From contig NZ_JAIWKS010000003.1 of NCBI RefSeq assembly GCF_021271205.1, positions 186,001 to 250,000 of the forward strand: a DNA stretch of 64,000 nt, read 5' to 3'. Origin of the DNA: Pseudomonas uvaldensis (lineage in GTDB: Bacteria; Pseudomonadota; Gammaproteobacteria; Pseudomonadales; Pseudomonadaceae). This document shows, piece by piece, positions 1 through 10,346 of this stretch. The translations under genes were made by a program, and so were the position numbers. The notes beneath the pieces were generated by a model. It saw nothing but the letters and a program-made list of their open reading frames with translations. It did not search any database and was not told the DNA's origin. Position 1 is the first letter of the stretch; every line of letters begins with the position of its first letter.

Positions 1-4
1 CACC

Positions 5-868
5 ATGTCAGTCGCAGTAATCCAAATGGTCAGCCAGAGCGATGTGCTCGCCAATCTGGCGCGTGCCCGGGTGCTACTGGAACGGGCGGCCGCCGGTGGT
101 GCACGGCTGGCGGTGCTGCCGGAAAACTTCGCCGCCATGGGCCGGCGGGACGTCGCCGACATCGGTCGCGCCGAAGCCTTTGGTCAGGGACCGATCCTGC
201 CCTGGTTGAAACAGGTCGCCCGCGACCTCAGGTTATGGATCGTGGCCGGGACGTTGCCCTTGCCGCCGGTGGATCGGCCTGAGGCCAAGGCGCATGCCTG
301 TTCGCTGTTGGTGGACGATCAGGGCCAGGTGGTGGCGCGCTACGACAAGCTGCACTTGTTCGATGTGGACGTGGCGGACAATCGTGGACGCTATCGCGAG
401 TCGGATGACTATGCTTACGGCAGTAACATGGTGGTCGCCGATACGCCAGTGGGGCGGGTCGGCCTGACGGTCTGCTATGACTTGCGTTTTCCGGAGCTTT
501 ATAGCGAGCTGCGGGCTGCCGGGGCGGAACTGATCAGCGCACCCTCGGCGTTCACCGCGGTGACCGGCGCCGCTCATTGGGAGGTGCTGATTCGCGCCCG
601 GGCCATCGAAACTCAGTGCTACGTGCTGGCGGCCGCCCAGGGCGGCGTGCATCCAGGACCGCGTGAAACCTTCGGCCACGCCGCCATTGTCGATCCTTGG
701 GGACGGGTGCTGGCGCAACAGGATCAAGGTGAAGCCGTGCTGCTGGCCGAACTGGACAGCAACGAACAAGCGTCCATCCGGGCGCGCATGCCGGTGGCGA
801 GCCATCGGCGCTTTTTCTCGCAGGGCGCTCGACAGCGGCCTGTCCAAGACGACGAATTCAAGGCGTAG
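5..868 (+). CDS. Carbon-nitrogen hydrolase (Nit1/nitrilase superfamily amidase)
   Basis: A 287-residue single-domain C-N hydrolase. The Glu-Lys-Cys triad of the superfamily is visible as Glu40 (in LPENFA), Lys115 (in YDKLHLFD) and Cys157 (in [12 protein letters not shown]). The family cleaves amide bonds; the Nit1-like branch includes deaminated-glutathione amidases, so metabolite repair is a plausible role, but the substrate cannot be read from sequence. The ATG lies four bases into the window, so its ribosome site is not visible. It ends 5 bp before tldD on the same strand, as in the PA4475-PA4474 order of P. aeruginosa known to me, which suggests co-transcription. Confidence 0.9.
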   Translation: MSVAVIQMVSQSDVLANLARARVLLERAAAGGARLAVLPENFAAMGRRDVADIGRAEAFGQGPILPWLKQVARDLRLWIVAGTLPLPPVDRPEAKAHACSLLVDDQGQVVARYDKLHLFDVDVADNRGRYRESDDYAYGSNMVVADTPVGRVGLTVCYDLRFPELYSELRAAGAELISAPSAFTAVTGAAHWEVLIRARAIETQCYVLAAAQGGVHPGPRETFGHAAIVDPWGRVLAQQDQGEAVLLAELDSNEQASIRARMPVASHRRFFSQGARQRPVQDDEFKA

Positions 869-873
869 AACAT

Positions 874-2316
874 ATGAGCGGGTTGTTGTCCTCAGTCAGC
901 GAACACCTTTTAGCCCCTGGCGGCGTCACCCTGGAAAGCCTTCAGGGCGTGCTGGGCGACCTGGCCGGGCCGGGCATCGATGCCGCCGACCTGTATTTCC
1001 AGGGCCAGATTTCCGAGTCCTGGTCGCTGGAGGACGGTATCGTCAAGGAAGGCAGCTTCAACCTTGACCAGGGCGTTGGCGTGCGGGCCCAGTCCGGGGA
1101 AAAGACCGGTTTTGCCTACAGCAACGCCATTACCCTGGAAGCCCTCGGCGCCGCCGCCCGTGCCGCCCGTTCGATTTCCCGAGCCGGGCAGAACGGCAAG
1201 GTCCAGGCTTTCAGCAGCCGGGATGTTGCGCAGCTGTATGCGCCGGACAACCCGCTGGAGGTCATGAGCCGCGCTGAAAAGGTCGAGCTGCTCAAGCGCA
1301 TCGACGTTGCCACTCGAGCCCTCGATCCGCGTATCCAGCAGGTGTCGGTGAGCATGGCCGGCGTCTGGGAGCGGATCCTGGTGGCCTCCACCGACGGTGG
1401 CCTGGCGGCGGACGTTCGGCCTTTGGTGCGCTTCAACGTCAGTGTGATCGTCGAGCAGAACGGTCGCCGCGAGCGCGGTGGTCATGGTGGCGGCGGGCGC
1501 ACAGACTACCGTTATTTCCTCAGCGAAGACCGCGCCATGAGCTACGCACGCGAAGCGTTGCGCCAGGCACTGGTCAATCTGGAAGCCATTCCGGCGCCGG
1601 CCGGCACATTGCCGGTGGTGCTGGGGTCAGGCTGGTCCGGCGTGCTGCTGCATGAAGCGGTGGGGCATGGCCTGGAAGGCGATTTCAACCGCAAGGGCAG
1701 TTCGGCCTACAGCGGACGCATGGGCGAAATGGTTGCCTCGAAACTCTGCACGATCGTCGATGACGGCACCCTGGCCGGGCGTCGCGGTTCCTTGAGCGTC
1801 GATGATGAAGGCACGCCGACCGAGTGCACCACGCTGATTGAAAACGGCGTGCTCAAGGGTTACATGCAAGACAAGCTCAACGCTCGGCTGATGGGCGTGG
1901 CCCGCACCGGCAATGGTCGGCGGGAGTCCTACGCGCACCTGCCGATGCCGCGCATGACCAACACTTACATGCTGGGTGGCCAGAGCGATCCGGCGGAGAT
2001 CATCGCCTCGGTGAAAAAAGGCATCTACTGCGCCAACCTCGGTGGCGGCCAGGTGGACATCACCAGCGGCAAGTTCGTGTTCTCCACCAGCGAGGCCTAC
2101 CTGATCGAGGACGGCAAGATCACCGCACCGGTCAAAGGGGCGACGCTGATCGGCAACGGACCGGAGGCAATGAGCAAGGTTTCGATGGTCGGTAACGACC
2201 TGGCACTGGACAGTGGAGTGGGCACATGCGGCAAGGATGGGCAATCGGTGCCCGTAGGTGTCGGCCAGCCGACCTTGAAGATCGATGCGATTACCGTGGG
2301 TGGCACGGGCGCATGA
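874..2316 (+). CDS. tldD: Metalloprotease TldD
   Basis: A 480-residue protein, full length for TldD. The zinc-protease motif HEAVGH is at residues 260-265, followed by the glycine-rich and [13 protein letters not shown] segments typical of the family. TldD forms a heterodimer with TldE/PmbA that degrades unfolded peptides; in enterobacteria it matures microcin B17 and degrades CcdA. The ATG at 874 has an AAGG about 10 bases upstream. The partner pmbA is two genes downstream, separated by the oppositely oriented yjgA/darP. Confidence 0.96.
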   Translation: MSGLLSSVSEHLLAPGGVTLESLQGVLGDLAGPGIDAADLYFQGQISESWSLEDGIVKEGSFNLDQGVGVRAQSGEKTGFAYSNAITLEALGAAARAARSISRAGQNGKVQAFSSRDVAQLYAPDNPLEVMSRAEKVELLKRIDVATRALDPRIQQVSVSMAGVWERILVASTDGGLAADVRPLVRFNVSVIVEQNGRRERGGHGGGGRTDYRYFLSEDRAMSYAREALRQALVNLEAIPAPAGTLPVVLGSGWSGVLLHEAVGHGLEGDFNRKGSSAYSGRMGEMVASKLCTIVDDGTLAGRRGSLSVDDEGTPTECTTLIENGVLKGYMQDKLNARLMGVARTGNGRRESYAHLPMPRMTNTYMLGGQSDPAEIIASVKKGIYCANLGGGQVDITSGKFVFSTSEAYLIEDGKITAPVKGATLIGNGPEAMSKVSMVGNDLALDSGVGTCGKDGQSVPVGVGQPTLKIDAITVGGTGA

Positions 2317-2361
2317 CAGGAGCCGCGGGTGGAGTATTGAGCCTCCACCCGCTGACGTTAC

Positions 2362-2886
2362 TCAGCGCAGGCCGCGTTGGGTTTCGTCCAGCTCGCGGAT
2401 GTACTTGAAGATTTTACGGCTCGAGGCCGGGGGCTTGTTATGCGCCACCTCGTGCTGGGCCTGACGGATCAGGGAGCGCAGTTGCTGGCGATCAGCCTCC
2501 GGGTAGTCGATGACGAATTTTTCCAGGGTGCCGTCATCGCCTGCGATCAAGCGATCGCGCCAGCGTTCCAGGTTGTGGAAGCGTTCGTTGTACTGCCGGG
2601 TGGAGGCATCGAGTTGATCGAGCAGAACCAGGATGGCGCTGGTGTCCTGATCGCGCATCAGTTTGCCGATGAACTGCAGGTGCCGTTTACGCGCGATGTT
2701 CGCGGTGTGCTTGGGCGCATCGGCCAGGGCCCGGCGCAAGGCGTCGGTCAGGGGCAGTTTGGCCAGCAAGTCGGGCTTGAGTGTTGTCAGGCGCTCGCCA
2801 AGGTCAACCAGAGCATGCAGCTCGCGCTTGACCTGGGATTTGCTTTTTTCACCCTCGTAGAGGGAGTCGTCGTAAGAATCAACCAT
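2362..2886 (-). CDS. darP: Ribosome-associated protein DarP (YjgA, DUF615)
   Basis: A 174-residue highly charged protein beginning [22 protein letters not shown], the typical start of the DUF615/YjgA family, which associates with the 50S subunit late in assembly. A longer reading frame continues upstream to 3081, but the extra 65 residues are basic, low in family character and overlap the pmbA leader, so the ATG at 2886 is preferred. It sits antisense between tldD and pmbA, an arrangement conserved in pseudomonads. Confidence 0.93.
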   Translation of the reverse strand: MVDSYDDSLYEGEKSKSQVKRELHALVDLGERLTTLKPDLLAKLPLTDALRRALADAPKHTANIARKRHLQFIGKLMRDQDTSAILVLLDQLDASTRQYNERFHNLERWRDRLIAGDDGTLEKFVIDYPEADRQQLRSLIRQAQHEVAHNKPPASSRKIFKYIRELDETQRGLR

Positions 2887-3038
2887 GGGGGCAGTCCGCA
2901 AAGAAACGCCGCCATGATAACCAGTCGGGGGCCGCTTGTCCGGCCCGGTCGCTCGAAGGCCTCGGGTTTGTATGAAAAGTCGCGCAGGCACTTTTCCCGC
3001 AGGCCCCGACCGAAAGCAGAATTTGAGTGGAGAACACC

Positions 3039-4385
3039 ATGAGTGCAGTTCAAAGCGTCGGTCCGCAAGCGTTGCCGGCACTGCAGGAACAAGTCGAGCA
3101 GATCCTCGCCGAAGCCCGGCGACAGGGCGCCAGTGCCTGCGAAGTGGCAGTGTCCCTGGAGCAGGGCCTGTCGACGTCGGTGCGCCAGCGCGAGGTGGAA
3201 ACCGTCGAATTCAACCGCGACCAAGGGTTTGGTATCACCTTGTATGTGGGGCAGCGCAAGGGTTCGGCCAGCACGTCGGCCAGTGGCCCCGATGCCATTC
3301 GTGAAACCGTCGCCGCTGCGTTGGCAATCGCCAAACACACGTCCGAAGATGAAGCTTCGGGCCTGGCCGATGCCGCGCTGATGTGCAAGGAACAGCCGGA
3401 TTTCGACCTGTTCCACGCCTGGGACATTACGCCCGAGCAGGCCATCGAGCAGGCGTTGCGCTGCGAGGCGGCGGCATTCGACGCCGACAGCCGGATCAGG
3501 AACGCCGATGGCACCACGCTCAATACCCATCAAGGTTGCCGGGTGTACGGCAACAGCCACGGTTTCATTGGTGGTTATGCCTCGACCCGTCACAGCCTCA
3601 GCTGCGTGATGATTGCCGAGGCCGACGGCCAGATGCAGCGCGACTATTGGTATGACGTGAACCGTCAGGGCAACTTGTTGGCGGATCCGGTGAGCATCGG
3701 TCAGAAAGCCGCTCAGCGAGCAGCCAGTCGTCTGGGCGCTCGCCCGGTACCCACCTGCGAAGTGCCGGTATTGTTTGCCGCCGAGCTGGCCGGTGGGCTG
3801 TTCGGCAGCTTCCTGTCGGCGGTGTCTGGTGGCAACCTGTACCGCAAGTCTTCGTTCCTCGAAGGTGCGCTGGGGCAGAAACTGTTCCCGGAATGGATGA
3901 CGATCGATGAACGTCCGCATCTGATGCGGGCCATGGGCAGTTCGGCCTTCGACGGCGATGGGCTGGCGACCTATGCCAAACCGTTCGTGGAGAAGGGCGA
4001 GCTGGTGTCCTACATCCTGGGCACCTATTCGGGCCGTAAGCTCGGTATGCCGAGTACCGCCAATGCCGGTGGCGTGCACAACCTGTTCGTCAGCCATGGC
4101 GAAGAGGACCAGGCGGCCTTGCTGCGCCGCATGGGACGTGGGTTGCTGGTGACCGAACTGATGGGCCATGGCCTGAACATGGTGACCGGGGATTACTCCC
4201 GTGGCGCGGCGGGGTTCTGGGTCGAAAATGGCGAGATCCAATTCCCGGTCCAGGAAGTGACCATCGCCGGCAACATGCGCGACATGTTCAAGCAGATCCT
4301 GGCCGTGGGGAACGACCTGGAACTGCGCAGCAACATCCGCACCGGTTCCGTGCTGATCGAGCGGATGACGGTGGCGGGCAGCTGA
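3039..4385 (+). CDS. pmbA: Metalloprotease-partner PmbA (TldE)
   Basis: A 448-residue TldD/PmbA family protein that lacks the HExxxH zinc site, as expected of the TldE partner. The C-terminal segment contains [27 protein letters not shown], the conserved core of PmbA. The ATG at 3039 is chosen over an in-frame GTG at 3027 because the GTGGAG stretch at 3027-3032 serves as the ribosome site. A strong terminator follows the stop. Confidence 0.95.
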   Translation: MSAVQSVGPQALPALQEQVEQILAEARRQGASACEVAVSLEQGLSTSVRQREVETVEFNRDQGFGITLYVGQRKGSASTSASGPDAIRETVAAALAIAKHTSEDEASGLADAALMCKEQPDFDLFHAWDITPEQAIEQALRCEAAAFDADSRIRNADGTTLNTHQGCRVYGNSHGFIGGYASTRHSLSCVMIAEADGQMQRDYWYDVNRQGNLLADPVSIGQKAAQRAASRLGARPVPTCEVPVLFAAELAGGLFGSFLSAVSGGNLYRKSSFLEGALGQKLFPEWMTIDERPHLMRAMGSSAFDGDGLATYAKPFVEKGELVSYILGTYSGRKLGMPSTANAGGVHNLFVSHGEEDQAALLRRMGRGLLVTELMGHGLNMVTGDYSRGAAGFWVENGEIQFPVQEVTIAGNMRDMFKQILAVGNDLELRSNIRTGSVLIERMTVAGS

Positions 4386-4406
4386 CCTGTCATCGCAATA
4401 AGGACG

Positions 4407-4440
4407 GCGCGTCAACCTAGCGGGTGACGCGCTTTTTTTA
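4407..4440 (+). terminator. Rho-independent terminator after pmbA
   Basis: An 8-bp perfect stem (GCGCGTCA / TGACGCGC, 4407-4414 and 4425-4432) is followed by a run of seven T. It separates pmbA from the Fur-type fagA operon. Confidence 0.9.
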
Positions 4441-4504
4441 TGTCCGCTTGACCCTGTTTGGACCCAGGGCCTGGCAACAATGTGTTTCTCTCAAGGCTTG
4501 TGTT

Positions 4505-4522
4505 GATTCTTATTATCATCTA
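4505..4522. promoter_or_regulatory. Candidate Fur box upstream of fagA-fumC-sodA
   Basis: An AT-rich segment whose reverse strand reads ATGATAATAAGAAT, matching 9 of 14 positions of the Fur consensus ATGATAATCATTAT. It lies about 35-50 bp before the fagA start. The homologous P. aeruginosa fagA-fumC1-orfX-sodM operon is Fur-repressed, so the site is expected here; the exact 19-bp box was assigned by eye. Confidence 0.65.
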
Positions 4523-4556
4523 ATAATTAATCTCATTAGCCGATTGAGCCCCGGTC

Positions 4557-4952
4557 ATGAGTCTTGCCTTGCACGAACAGCCTTACCTTGAAAGCTGGCG
4601 CTGGATGAGTCGTCAGATCCGATGTGCGATGAACCCGGACGAACCGCGGTTGATCGAGCACTACCTGGCCGAAGGGCGCTATCTGGCCTGCTGTACCGCC
4701 ACTTCGCCATGGATGATCGGCGAAACGGCCTTTCGCTTGCTGCTCGACACCGCCTCGGATATCGCGCTGCCCTGGCACTGGCGGGCGCTCTGTCTCGATC
4801 AGGCCTGGCGCCCATTGCGCGATCTCGAACGCCAATCACTCTGCCAATGTCGCCTGAGGCGTTGGCAGAGCCATGCCTGGGCGCTGGCGACCTGCGTCTT
4901 GGCACCCTCCCTCTCTCTTAATGAACCGGTACAAGGATTTCCCGATGAGTAA
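4557..4952 (+). CDS. fagA: Fur-associated protein FagA
   Basis: A 131-residue protein rich in Trp, Cys and Leu, beginning MSLALHEQPYLESWRWMSRQ. Its size and its position as first gene before fumC and sodA match FagA, the small Fur-associated protein of pseudomonads. Its function is unknown. The 3' end overlaps fumC by 8 bp, indicating translational coupling. Expression should rise in iron starvation if the upstream Fur box is real. Confidence 0.85.
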   Translation: MSLALHEQPYLESWRWMSRQIRCAMNPDEPRLIEHYLAEGRYLACCTATSPWMIGETAFRLLLDTASDIALPWHWRALCLDQAWRPLRDLERQSLCQCRLRRWQSHAWALATCVLAPSLSLNEPVQGFPDE

Positions 4953-6321
4953 TACCCGTATCGAACGCGACAGCATGGGCGAGCTCCACGTCCCGACAGA
5001 TGCCCTGTACGGCGCGCAGACCCAGCGTGCCGTGGATAACTTCCCCGTCAGCGGCCAGCGCATGCCTGCGCCGTTCATTCGCGCACTGATCCTTGCCAAG
5101 GCCGCCGCCGCCCGGGCCAACGTGGAGCTGGGACAGATCAGCGCGGCTCAGGGCAAAGCCATTGTCGATGCGGCGCAAGGGCTGCTCGAAGGTCATTTCA
5201 TGGATCACTTCCCGGTGGATATCTTCCAGACCGGCTCCGGCACCAGTTCGAACATGAACGCCAACGAAGTGATCGCCACCCTTGCCAGCCGGTTACTGGG
5301 AGAGACGGTCAACCCGAACGATCACGTCAACTGCGGGCAGAGCAGTAACGACATCATCCCCACCTGCATTCATGTCAGCGCCGCACTGGCCTTGCATGAG
5401 CAGTTGTTGCCGGCGCTGACACATCTGGTCCAGGTGATCGAGCACAAGGCGATGGAGGTTCATCCGTTCATCAAGACCGGTCGTACCCACCTGATGGATG
5501 CGATGCCGGTCCGCCTGAGCCAGGTGCTGGAGGGATGGGCGCAGCAGTTGAAAGCCAATATCGGCCATTTGCAGGAGCTGCTGCCAAGCCTGCAGGCCCT
5601 GGCCCAGGGGGGCACGGCGGTGGGAACCGGGGTCAATGCCCACCCTCGCTTCGCCGAGCTGTTCAGCCAACAGCTGACCCTGCTGACTCAGGTGCAATTC
5701 ACGCCTGGCAAGAACTTCTTCGCCCTGATCGGTTCCCAGGACACCGCGGTGGCGGTTTCCGGGCAACTCAAGACCACGGCGGTGTCGTTGATGAAAATCG
5801 CCAACGACTTGCGCTGGATGAATTCCGGGCCCCTGGCTGGCCTGGGCGAGATCGAGCTGGAGGGCTTGCAGCCGGGCTCTTCCATCATGCCCGGCAAGGT
5901 CAACCCAGTGATCCCGGAAGCCACCGCGATGGTCGCGACCCAGGTGATCGGCAACGACACGGTGATCACCGTGGCCGGCCAGTCGGGCAACTTCGAACTG
6001 AACGTGATGTTGCCGATCATCGCCCAGAACCTGCTGAGCAGCATCGCCTTGATGGCCAATGTCAGCCGGTTGCTGGCGGATAAGGCCATTGCCACTTTCA
6101 AGGTCAACGAGGCCAGGCTCAAGGAGGCGCTGTCGCGCAACCCGATCCTGGTTACAGCACTGAACCCGATCATCGGTTACCAGAAAGCCGCGCAAATCGC
6201 CAAGACGGCTTATCAACAAGGCCGCCCGGTCATCGATGTCGCCCTGGAACACACCGACCTGTCGCGTAGCGAACTGGAGGTCTTGCTGGACCCCGAGAAG
6301 CTCACGGCGGGTGGTGTGTAA
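4945..6321 (+). CDS. fumC: Class II fumarate hydratase FumC (iron-independent)
   Basis: A 458-residue fumarase C, full length, catalysing fumarate to L-malate without an iron-sulfur cluster. The superfamily signature GSSIMPGKVNP is at about residues 311-321, and TGSGTSSNMNANEV lies near residue 100. An in-frame upstream start exists at 4873, but ATG 4945 gives the standard MSNTRIERDSMGEL start. Being in a Fur-type operon with Mn-SOD fits replacement of iron-dependent enzymes during iron limitation. Confidence 0.96.
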   Translation: MSNTRIERDSMGELHVPTDALYGAQTQRAVDNFPVSGQRMPAPFIRALILAKAAAARANVELGQISAAQGKAIVDAAQGLLEGHFMDHFPVDIFQTGSGTSSNMNANEVIATLASRLLGETVNPNDHVNCGQSSNDIIPTCIHVSAALALHEQLLPALTHLVQVIEHKAMEVHPFIKTGRTHLMDAMPVRLSQVLEGWAQQLKANIGHLQELLPSLQALAQGGTAVGTGVNAHPRFAELFSQQLTLLTQVQFTPGKNFFALIGSQDTAVAVSGQLKTTAVSLMKIANDLRWMNSGPLAGLGEIELEGLQPGSSIMPGKVNPVIPEATAMVATQVIGNDTVITVAGQSGNFELNVMLPIIAQNLLSSIALMANVSRLLADKAIATFKVNEARLKEALSRNPILVTALNPIIGYQKAAQIAKTAYQQGRPVIDVALEHTDLSRSELEVLLDPEKLTAGGV

Positions 6322-6348
6322 TTCCGATCCCTGTGTGGAGGACTCATC

Positions 6349-6789
6349 ATGGAGCACTGGAAACGCACAATCGAACGAGCCAATCGTCATTTCATGCTGG
6401 GCGAACTGGTGGATGCCCGCGAAGCCTACCTGCAAGCCCTGGCCCTGGCCCAGGTGCTTTATGAACGCTGGCCTGACGCCGATGAGGCCGTGGCCGCCTG
6501 CGTCGTCTCCCACCACAATCTGGCGGACTTGCACCTGCGCCTGAACCAGCCAGAGGAGAGCGCCGAATACTTGTGCGCCATCCATCAACGGTTGCTGCAG
6601 ACCCTGCAGGACGAGTGCATGCCGGCGGCCCTGCGTGCGGCCGCGATGCGCCAGAGCCACAGGACTTATGTCGAACTGCTGGGTTTCATCAGTGAGCATG
6701 GCGAGTACCCCCGCACCCAACGGTTGCTCCACAGCAAAGACACGTCACCCTTGCACCGCAATGCCCCTCTTCATTATGGAGTTCATTGA
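6349..6789 (+). CDS. Conserved hypothetical protein of the fumC-sodA operon (OrfX)
   Basis: A 146-residue, probably all-helical soluble protein, with the pattern of a short TPR-like repeat ([20 protein letters not shown], then [20 protein letters not shown]). It corresponds by position to 'orfX' between fumC1 and sodM in P. aeruginosa, whose function is unknown. A GGAGG-type site precedes the ATG. The stop is 2 bp before the sodA ATG, so translation is coupled. Confidence 0.8.
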   Translation: MEHWKRTIERANRHFMLGELVDAREAYLQALALAQVLYERWPDADEAVAACVVSHHNLADLHLRLNQPEESAEYLCAIHQRLLQTLQDECMPAALRAAAMRQSHRTYVELLGFISEHGEYPRTQRLLHSKDTSPLHRNAPLHYGVH

Positions 6790-6791
6790 AA

Positions 6792-7415
6792 ATGGCTTTT
6801 ACCTTGCCTGCGCTGCCCTACGCCTACGATGCCCTGGAACCGCACATCGATGCGAAAACCATGGAGATTCACTACACGAAACACCACCAGACCTATATCA
6901 ATAACCTCAACGCCGCGGTGGAGGGCAGCGAGTACGCCCAATGGCCTATCGAAAAACTGGTGGCCAGCGTGGAGCAGTTGCCACAGAACCTACGGGCGGC
7001 GGTGATCAATCAGGGCGGCGGCCATGCCAATCATTCCTTGTTCTGGGAAGTGATGTCCCCCGAGGGCGGCGGTCAACCGGACGGTGCGCTTGGCGCAGCG
7101 ATCGAGACACAACTGGGGGGGCTGGAGCGATTCAAGGAAGCATTCACCAAGGCTGCGCTGAGCCGATTCGGCAGCGGCTGGGCCTGGCTGAGCGTGACCC
7201 CGGGCAAGACCCTGGTGGTGGAGAGCAGCGCCAACCAGGACAGCCCGCTGATGAACGGCAATACGCCGATCCTGGGCCTGGACGTGTGGGAGCACGCGTA
7301 TTACCTGCTGTACCAGAACCGTCGGCCCGAATACATCAACGCTTTCTACAACGTGATCAATTGGCCTGAAGTCGCCCGACGCTATCAGGCGGCGCTGGCG
7401 TCGAGTCCTTCATGA
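6792..7415 (+). CDS. sodA: Superoxide dismutase, manganese type
   Basis: A 207-residue Mn/Fe-superoxide dismutase. His27 (in HYTKHHQTY), NHSLFW and DVWEHAYYL supply the metal ligands. The segments GSGWAWL and QDSPLMNG favour the manganese form. ATG 6792 is used; the in-frame TTG at 6786 overlaps the preceding stop. It converts superoxide to peroxide and O2 in the cytosol. It ends the iron-limitation set shared with fumC. Confidence 0.94.
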   Translation: MAFTLPALPYAYDALEPHIDAKTMEIHYTKHHQTYINNLNAAVEGSEYAQWPIEKLVASVEQLPQNLRAAVINQGGGHANHSLFWEVMSPEGGGQPDGALGAAIETQLGGLERFKEAFTKAALSRFGSGWAWLSVTPGKTLVVESSANQDSPLMNGNTPILGLDVWEHAYYLLYQNRRPEYINAFYNVINWPEVARRYQAALASSPS

Positions 7416-7434
7416 ACACCTTCCAAGGCTGACT

Positions 7435-8325
7435 ATGGACACTCAAACACTGGCGATTGGAAGCGGACGGATGTTCCGCTATGCCTTGGGGTCATTGCTG
7501 GTGTTGACCGGGACGATGTTGTTGGCGGCCCAGGGCTTGGCGTGGCTGGACCTGGAGCCCAGGCTGCTGCGGGCCCTTCAAGGCGGCGGGCTCTGTGCCT
7601 TGGGCGCCGCGCTGGGGGCCGTGCCGGTGCTGGTCATCCGGCGCATGCCCCAGGCCGTGGGCGATTCGCTACTGGGCTTCGGTGCCGGGGTGATGCTCGC
7701 TGCCACGGCGTTTTCGCTGATCGTGCCGGGCATTGCCGCAGCGGAGCAATTGGGATTCACGCCTTGGGCCGCCAGCGGCCTTACCTGCTTTGGCATTCTG
7801 TCGGGGGCGTTCGGGTTGTACCTGATGGACCGCAAGGTTTCGGCCAGCCCCGAGAGGCTGGTGGCAGCACCAGGACGTTCGATCATCGCGCCGCGGATCT
7901 GGTTGTTCGTGTTCGCCATCATCGGTCACAACATTCCAGAAGGCATGGCGGTGGGCGTGTCGGCAGGGGGCGGCATGCCCGATGCTGACAGCCTGGCGAT
8001 GGGTATCGCCTTGCAGGATGTCCCCGAAGGGCTGGTGATCGCGCTGGTGCTGGCTACGGCGGGCATGTCGCGGGTCAAGGCGTTCTTGATTGGTGCGGCG
8101 TCAGGGCTGGTCGAGCCCGTGTTCGCGCTGTTGTGCGCCTGGGTGGTGAGCCTGGCCGAGATGTTCTTGCCCCTGGGCCTGGCGTTGGCGGCTGGGGCGA
8201 TGCTGCTGGTGGTGACCCACGAGGTCATTCCCGAATCCCGCCGCAATGGGCACGAGAAACTGGCGAGCCTGGGATTGTTGGTGGGTTTTTGCCTGATGAT
8301 GGTGCTGGATACGGCGTTGGCGTGA
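7435..8325 (+). CDS. ZIP family divalent metal transporter
   Basis: A 296-residue polytopic inner-membrane protein with about eight hydrophobic segments. The paired metal-site motifs of the ZIP family are HNIPEG (165-170) in TM4 and QDVPEG (194-199) in TM5. It belongs to the ZupT/GufA type and should import Zn2+, Fe2+ or Mn2+. Placement 19 bp after sodA suggests it may supply manganese to the Mn-SOD, which is an inference from context. Confidence 0.88.
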   Translation: MDTQTLAIGSGRMFRYALGSLLVLTGTMLLAAQGLAWLDLEPRLLRALQGGGLCALGAALGAVPVLVIRRMPQAVGDSLLGFGAGVMLAATAFSLIVPGIAAAEQLGFTPWAASGLTCFGILSGAFGLYLMDRKVSASPERLVAAPGRSIIAPRIWLFVFAIIGHNIPEGMAVGVSAGGGMPDADSLAMGIALQDVPEGLVIALVLATAGMSRVKAFLIGAASGLVEPVFALLCAWVVSLAEMFLPLGLALAAGAMLLVVTHEVIPESRRNGHEKLASLGLLVGFCLMMVLDTALA

Positions 8326-8334
8326 CAGGGGGGG

Positions 8335-8610
8335 TTATTCGCCTTCGTCGAAGTAATTGTTGATCAAGGCCACCAGCGCATCCATCGCTTCCCGCTCCTC
8401 TTCGCCCTTGGTTTCCAGGTAGATCTTGGTGCCCTTGCCAGCGGCGAGCATCATCATTGCCATGATGCTCTTGCCGTCGATCGTGGCATCTTTCGTTCGT
8501 CCGACTCTGATCTCTGTACCAGGAAATCTACCCGCTACACCCACGAACTTGGCTGACGCACGGGCATGCAAACCCAGTTTGTTAATGATTTCAATTTCCT
8601 GAGCTGGCAT
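8335..8610 (-). CDS. ptsO: Nitrogen-PTS phosphocarrier NPr (PtsO)
   Basis: A 91-residue HPr-like protein with the phosphorylatable His15 in GLHARASAKF and the Ser-46-type region MMMLAAGKGTKI. NPr passes phosphate from PtsP to PtsN in the nitrogen PTS. It is the last gene of the rpoN-hpf-ptsN-rapZ-ptsO set and ends 9 bp from the convergent ZIP gene. Confidence 0.95.
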   Translation of the reverse strand: MPAQEIEIINKLGLHARASAKFVGVAGRFPGTEIRVGRTKDATIDGKSIMAMMMLAAGKGTKIYLETKGEEEREAMDALVALINNYFDEGE

Positions 8611-8625
8611 CGCGATGTGAATCCT

Positions 8626-9483
8626 TTAGCTGAGGTCGCGGTGGCGAACCTGGACATTCTTCAGGGAGGGCTGCAGGAGGCGACCCAGGCGCTCAGTCAG
8701 GTAGACGGAACGATGATGACCACCGGTACAGCCGATGGCGATGGTGACATAGGCGCGATTGCTCGCGGCGAAGCGGGGCAGCCATTTGAGCAGGTAGGCG
8801 GAAATGTCCTGGAACATCTCCTCTACATCCGCCTGGGCCTCCAGGTAGTCGATCACTGGCTGGTCAAGCCCGGACTGGTCGCGCAGTTCCGGCTTCCAAT
8901 ACGGGTTGGGCAGGCAGCGCACATCGAACACCAGGTCGGCATCCACTGGCATGCCACGCTTGAACCCGAATGACTCCAGCAAGAACGCCGTGCCTGGCTC
9001 GGGCTGGTTCAGCAGACGTAATTTGATGGTGTCATGCAGCTGATAAAGGTTCAGGTGCGTGGTATTGAGCTTCAAGTCCGCCAGGTCGGCGATCGGCCCC
9101 AGCAACTGGCTTTCGTCGTGGATGGCTTCGGCCAGGGAACGGCTGGCATTGCTCAGCGGGTGGCGGCGACGGGTTTCGGAAAAGCGCTTGAGCAATGTTT
9201 CTTCATCGGCGTCCAGGTACAGCACATCGCATTGGATGTGCTTGCTGCGTACTTCTGCGAGCAGTTCGGGAAACCGCGACAGGTGGCTGGGCAGATTGCG
9301 TGCATCGATGGAAACCGCCACCAGCGGTTGCGCCAGTTCGGTATGGATCAGGGCGCGCTCGGCCAGCTCCGGCAGCAGGCCTGCCGGCAGGTTGTCGATA
9401 CAATAATAGCCGTTGTCTTCGAGTACATTGAGGGCTGTACTCTTCCCGGAGCCGGAGCGGCCACTGACGATGATCAGGCGCAT
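8626..9483 (-). CDS. rapZ: RNase adapter protein RapZ
   Basis: A 285-residue RapZ/YvcJ family protein. Walker A GRSGSGKS is at residues 8-15 and the C-terminal half contains [16 protein letters not shown], diagnostic for the family. In enterobacteria RapZ directs the sRNA GlmZ to RNase E; the target in pseudomonads is less certain. ATG 9483 is used rather than a long upstream extension that would overlap ptsN. It sits 1 bp after the ptsN stop and before ptsO. Confidence 0.95.
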   Translation of the reverse strand: MRLIIVSGRSGSGKSTALNVLEDNGYYCIDNLPAGLLPELAERALIHTELAQPLVAVSIDARNLPSHLSRFPELLAEVRSKHIQCDVLYLDADEETLLKRFSETRRRHPLSNASRSLAEAIHDESQLLGPIADLADLKLNTTHLNLYQLHDTIKLRLLNQPEPGTAFLLESFGFKRGMPVDADLVFDVRCLPNPYWKPELRDQSGLDQPVIDYLEAQADVEEMFQDISAYLLKWLPRFAASNRAYVTIAIGCTGGHHRSVYLTERLGRLLQPSLKNVQVRHRDLS

Positions 9484-9484
9484 G

Positions 9485-9949
9485 TTAATGACCGTTCTGT
9501 TCGTCCAGGACAACCTGATACAAGGCTTCGTTACTCGATGCGCTGCGCAGTCTGTCGCGAACTTCCTTGCGGTCCAGCATGCTGGCGATCTGACGTAGCA
9601 GTTCAAGGTGTGCATCGGTGGCCGCTTCGGGGACCAGCAATACGAACAGCAGGTCGACCGGTGCGCCGTCGATGGCGTCGAAATCTATAGGGGCTTCAAG
9701 GTGCAACAGCGCACTGATCGGTGCGGTACAACCCTTGAGGCGGCAATGGGGAATGGCGATGCCGTTGCCAAAACCGGTCGAACCGAGCTTTTCTCGGGCA
9801 ACGAGGGCCTCGAAGACGTCCTGCATTTCCAGATCCTCGACTTCGTGATGGATCAGGTTTGCAATCTGTTCGAGAGCTTTCTTTTTACTGCCTCCCGGCG
9901 CGTTCACCTTGGAACGGCCGGGGGTCAGGATGGTTTCTAGTCGAATCAT
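9485..9949 (-). CDS. ptsN: PTS IIA-like nitrogen regulatory protein PtsN (EIIA-Ntr)
   Basis: A 154-residue EIIA domain with active His68 in [11 protein letters not shown]. It receives phosphate from NPr and regulates potassium transport, carbon/nitrogen balance and stress responses rather than sugar uptake. It lies between hpf and rapZ in the conserved rpoN operon. Confidence 0.95.
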   Translation of the reverse strand: MIRLETILTPGRSKVNAPGGSKKKALEQIANLIHHEVEDLEMQDVFEALVAREKLGSTGFGNGIAIPHCRLKGCTAPISALLHLEAPIDFDAIDGAPVDLLFVLLVPEAATDAHLELLRQIASMLDRKEVRDRLRSASSNEALYQVVLDEQNGH

Positions 9950-9961
9950 GGATTGGGGAGA

Positions 9962-10270
9962 TTAACGACCGGTCGCGCCCTGGAGGAGGCTCTGGGTCTT
10001 TTCCTTATGCTTTTTGAGTTGGCGATCCAGTTTGTCGGTCAGCAGGTCAATCGCGGCATACATGTCTTCATGCGAGGCGTTGGCGACCACTTCTCCACCG
10101 GGGATATGCAACGTGGCTTCGATTTTCTGCAGCAGCTTTTCGACGGTCATGATGACTTGAACGTTGGTGATCTTGTCGAAATGCCTCTCCAGTCGGTCGA
10201 GTTTTTCGCCGATGTATTGACGAAGAGGTTCGGTCACTTCCAGTTGGTGTCCACTGATGTTGACTTGCAT
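9962..10270 (-). CDS. hpf: Ribosome hibernation promoting factor HPF (short form)
   Basis: A 102-residue HPF/YfiA family protein starting MQVNISGHQLEVTEPLRQYI, with the DMYAAIDLLTDKLDRQLKKHK segment that binds the 30S subunit. The short form lacks the C-terminal dimerisation domain. ATG 10270 matches the family start; an upstream extension to 10324 has no family resemblance. It follows rpoN after 76 bp. Confidence 0.95.
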   Translation of the reverse strand: MQVNISGHQLEVTEPLRQYIGEKLDRLERHFDKITNVQVIMTVEKLLQKIEATLHIPGGEVVANASHEDMYAAIDLLTDKLDRQLKKHKEKTQSLLQGATGR

Positions 10271-10346
10271 ACAGCTTCTCCTTCGTTGCCAGTGCATAAA
10301 GCGGCAGGCAGAAATACCTGCCACTGGAACGCTGTGGCGTGGCCTG

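Noticed and set aside
2787..4415. 542-residue minus-strand frame opposite pmbA
   Set aside because: Antisense shadow of pmbA with arginine/histidine-rich composition; darP occupies another frame at its end.
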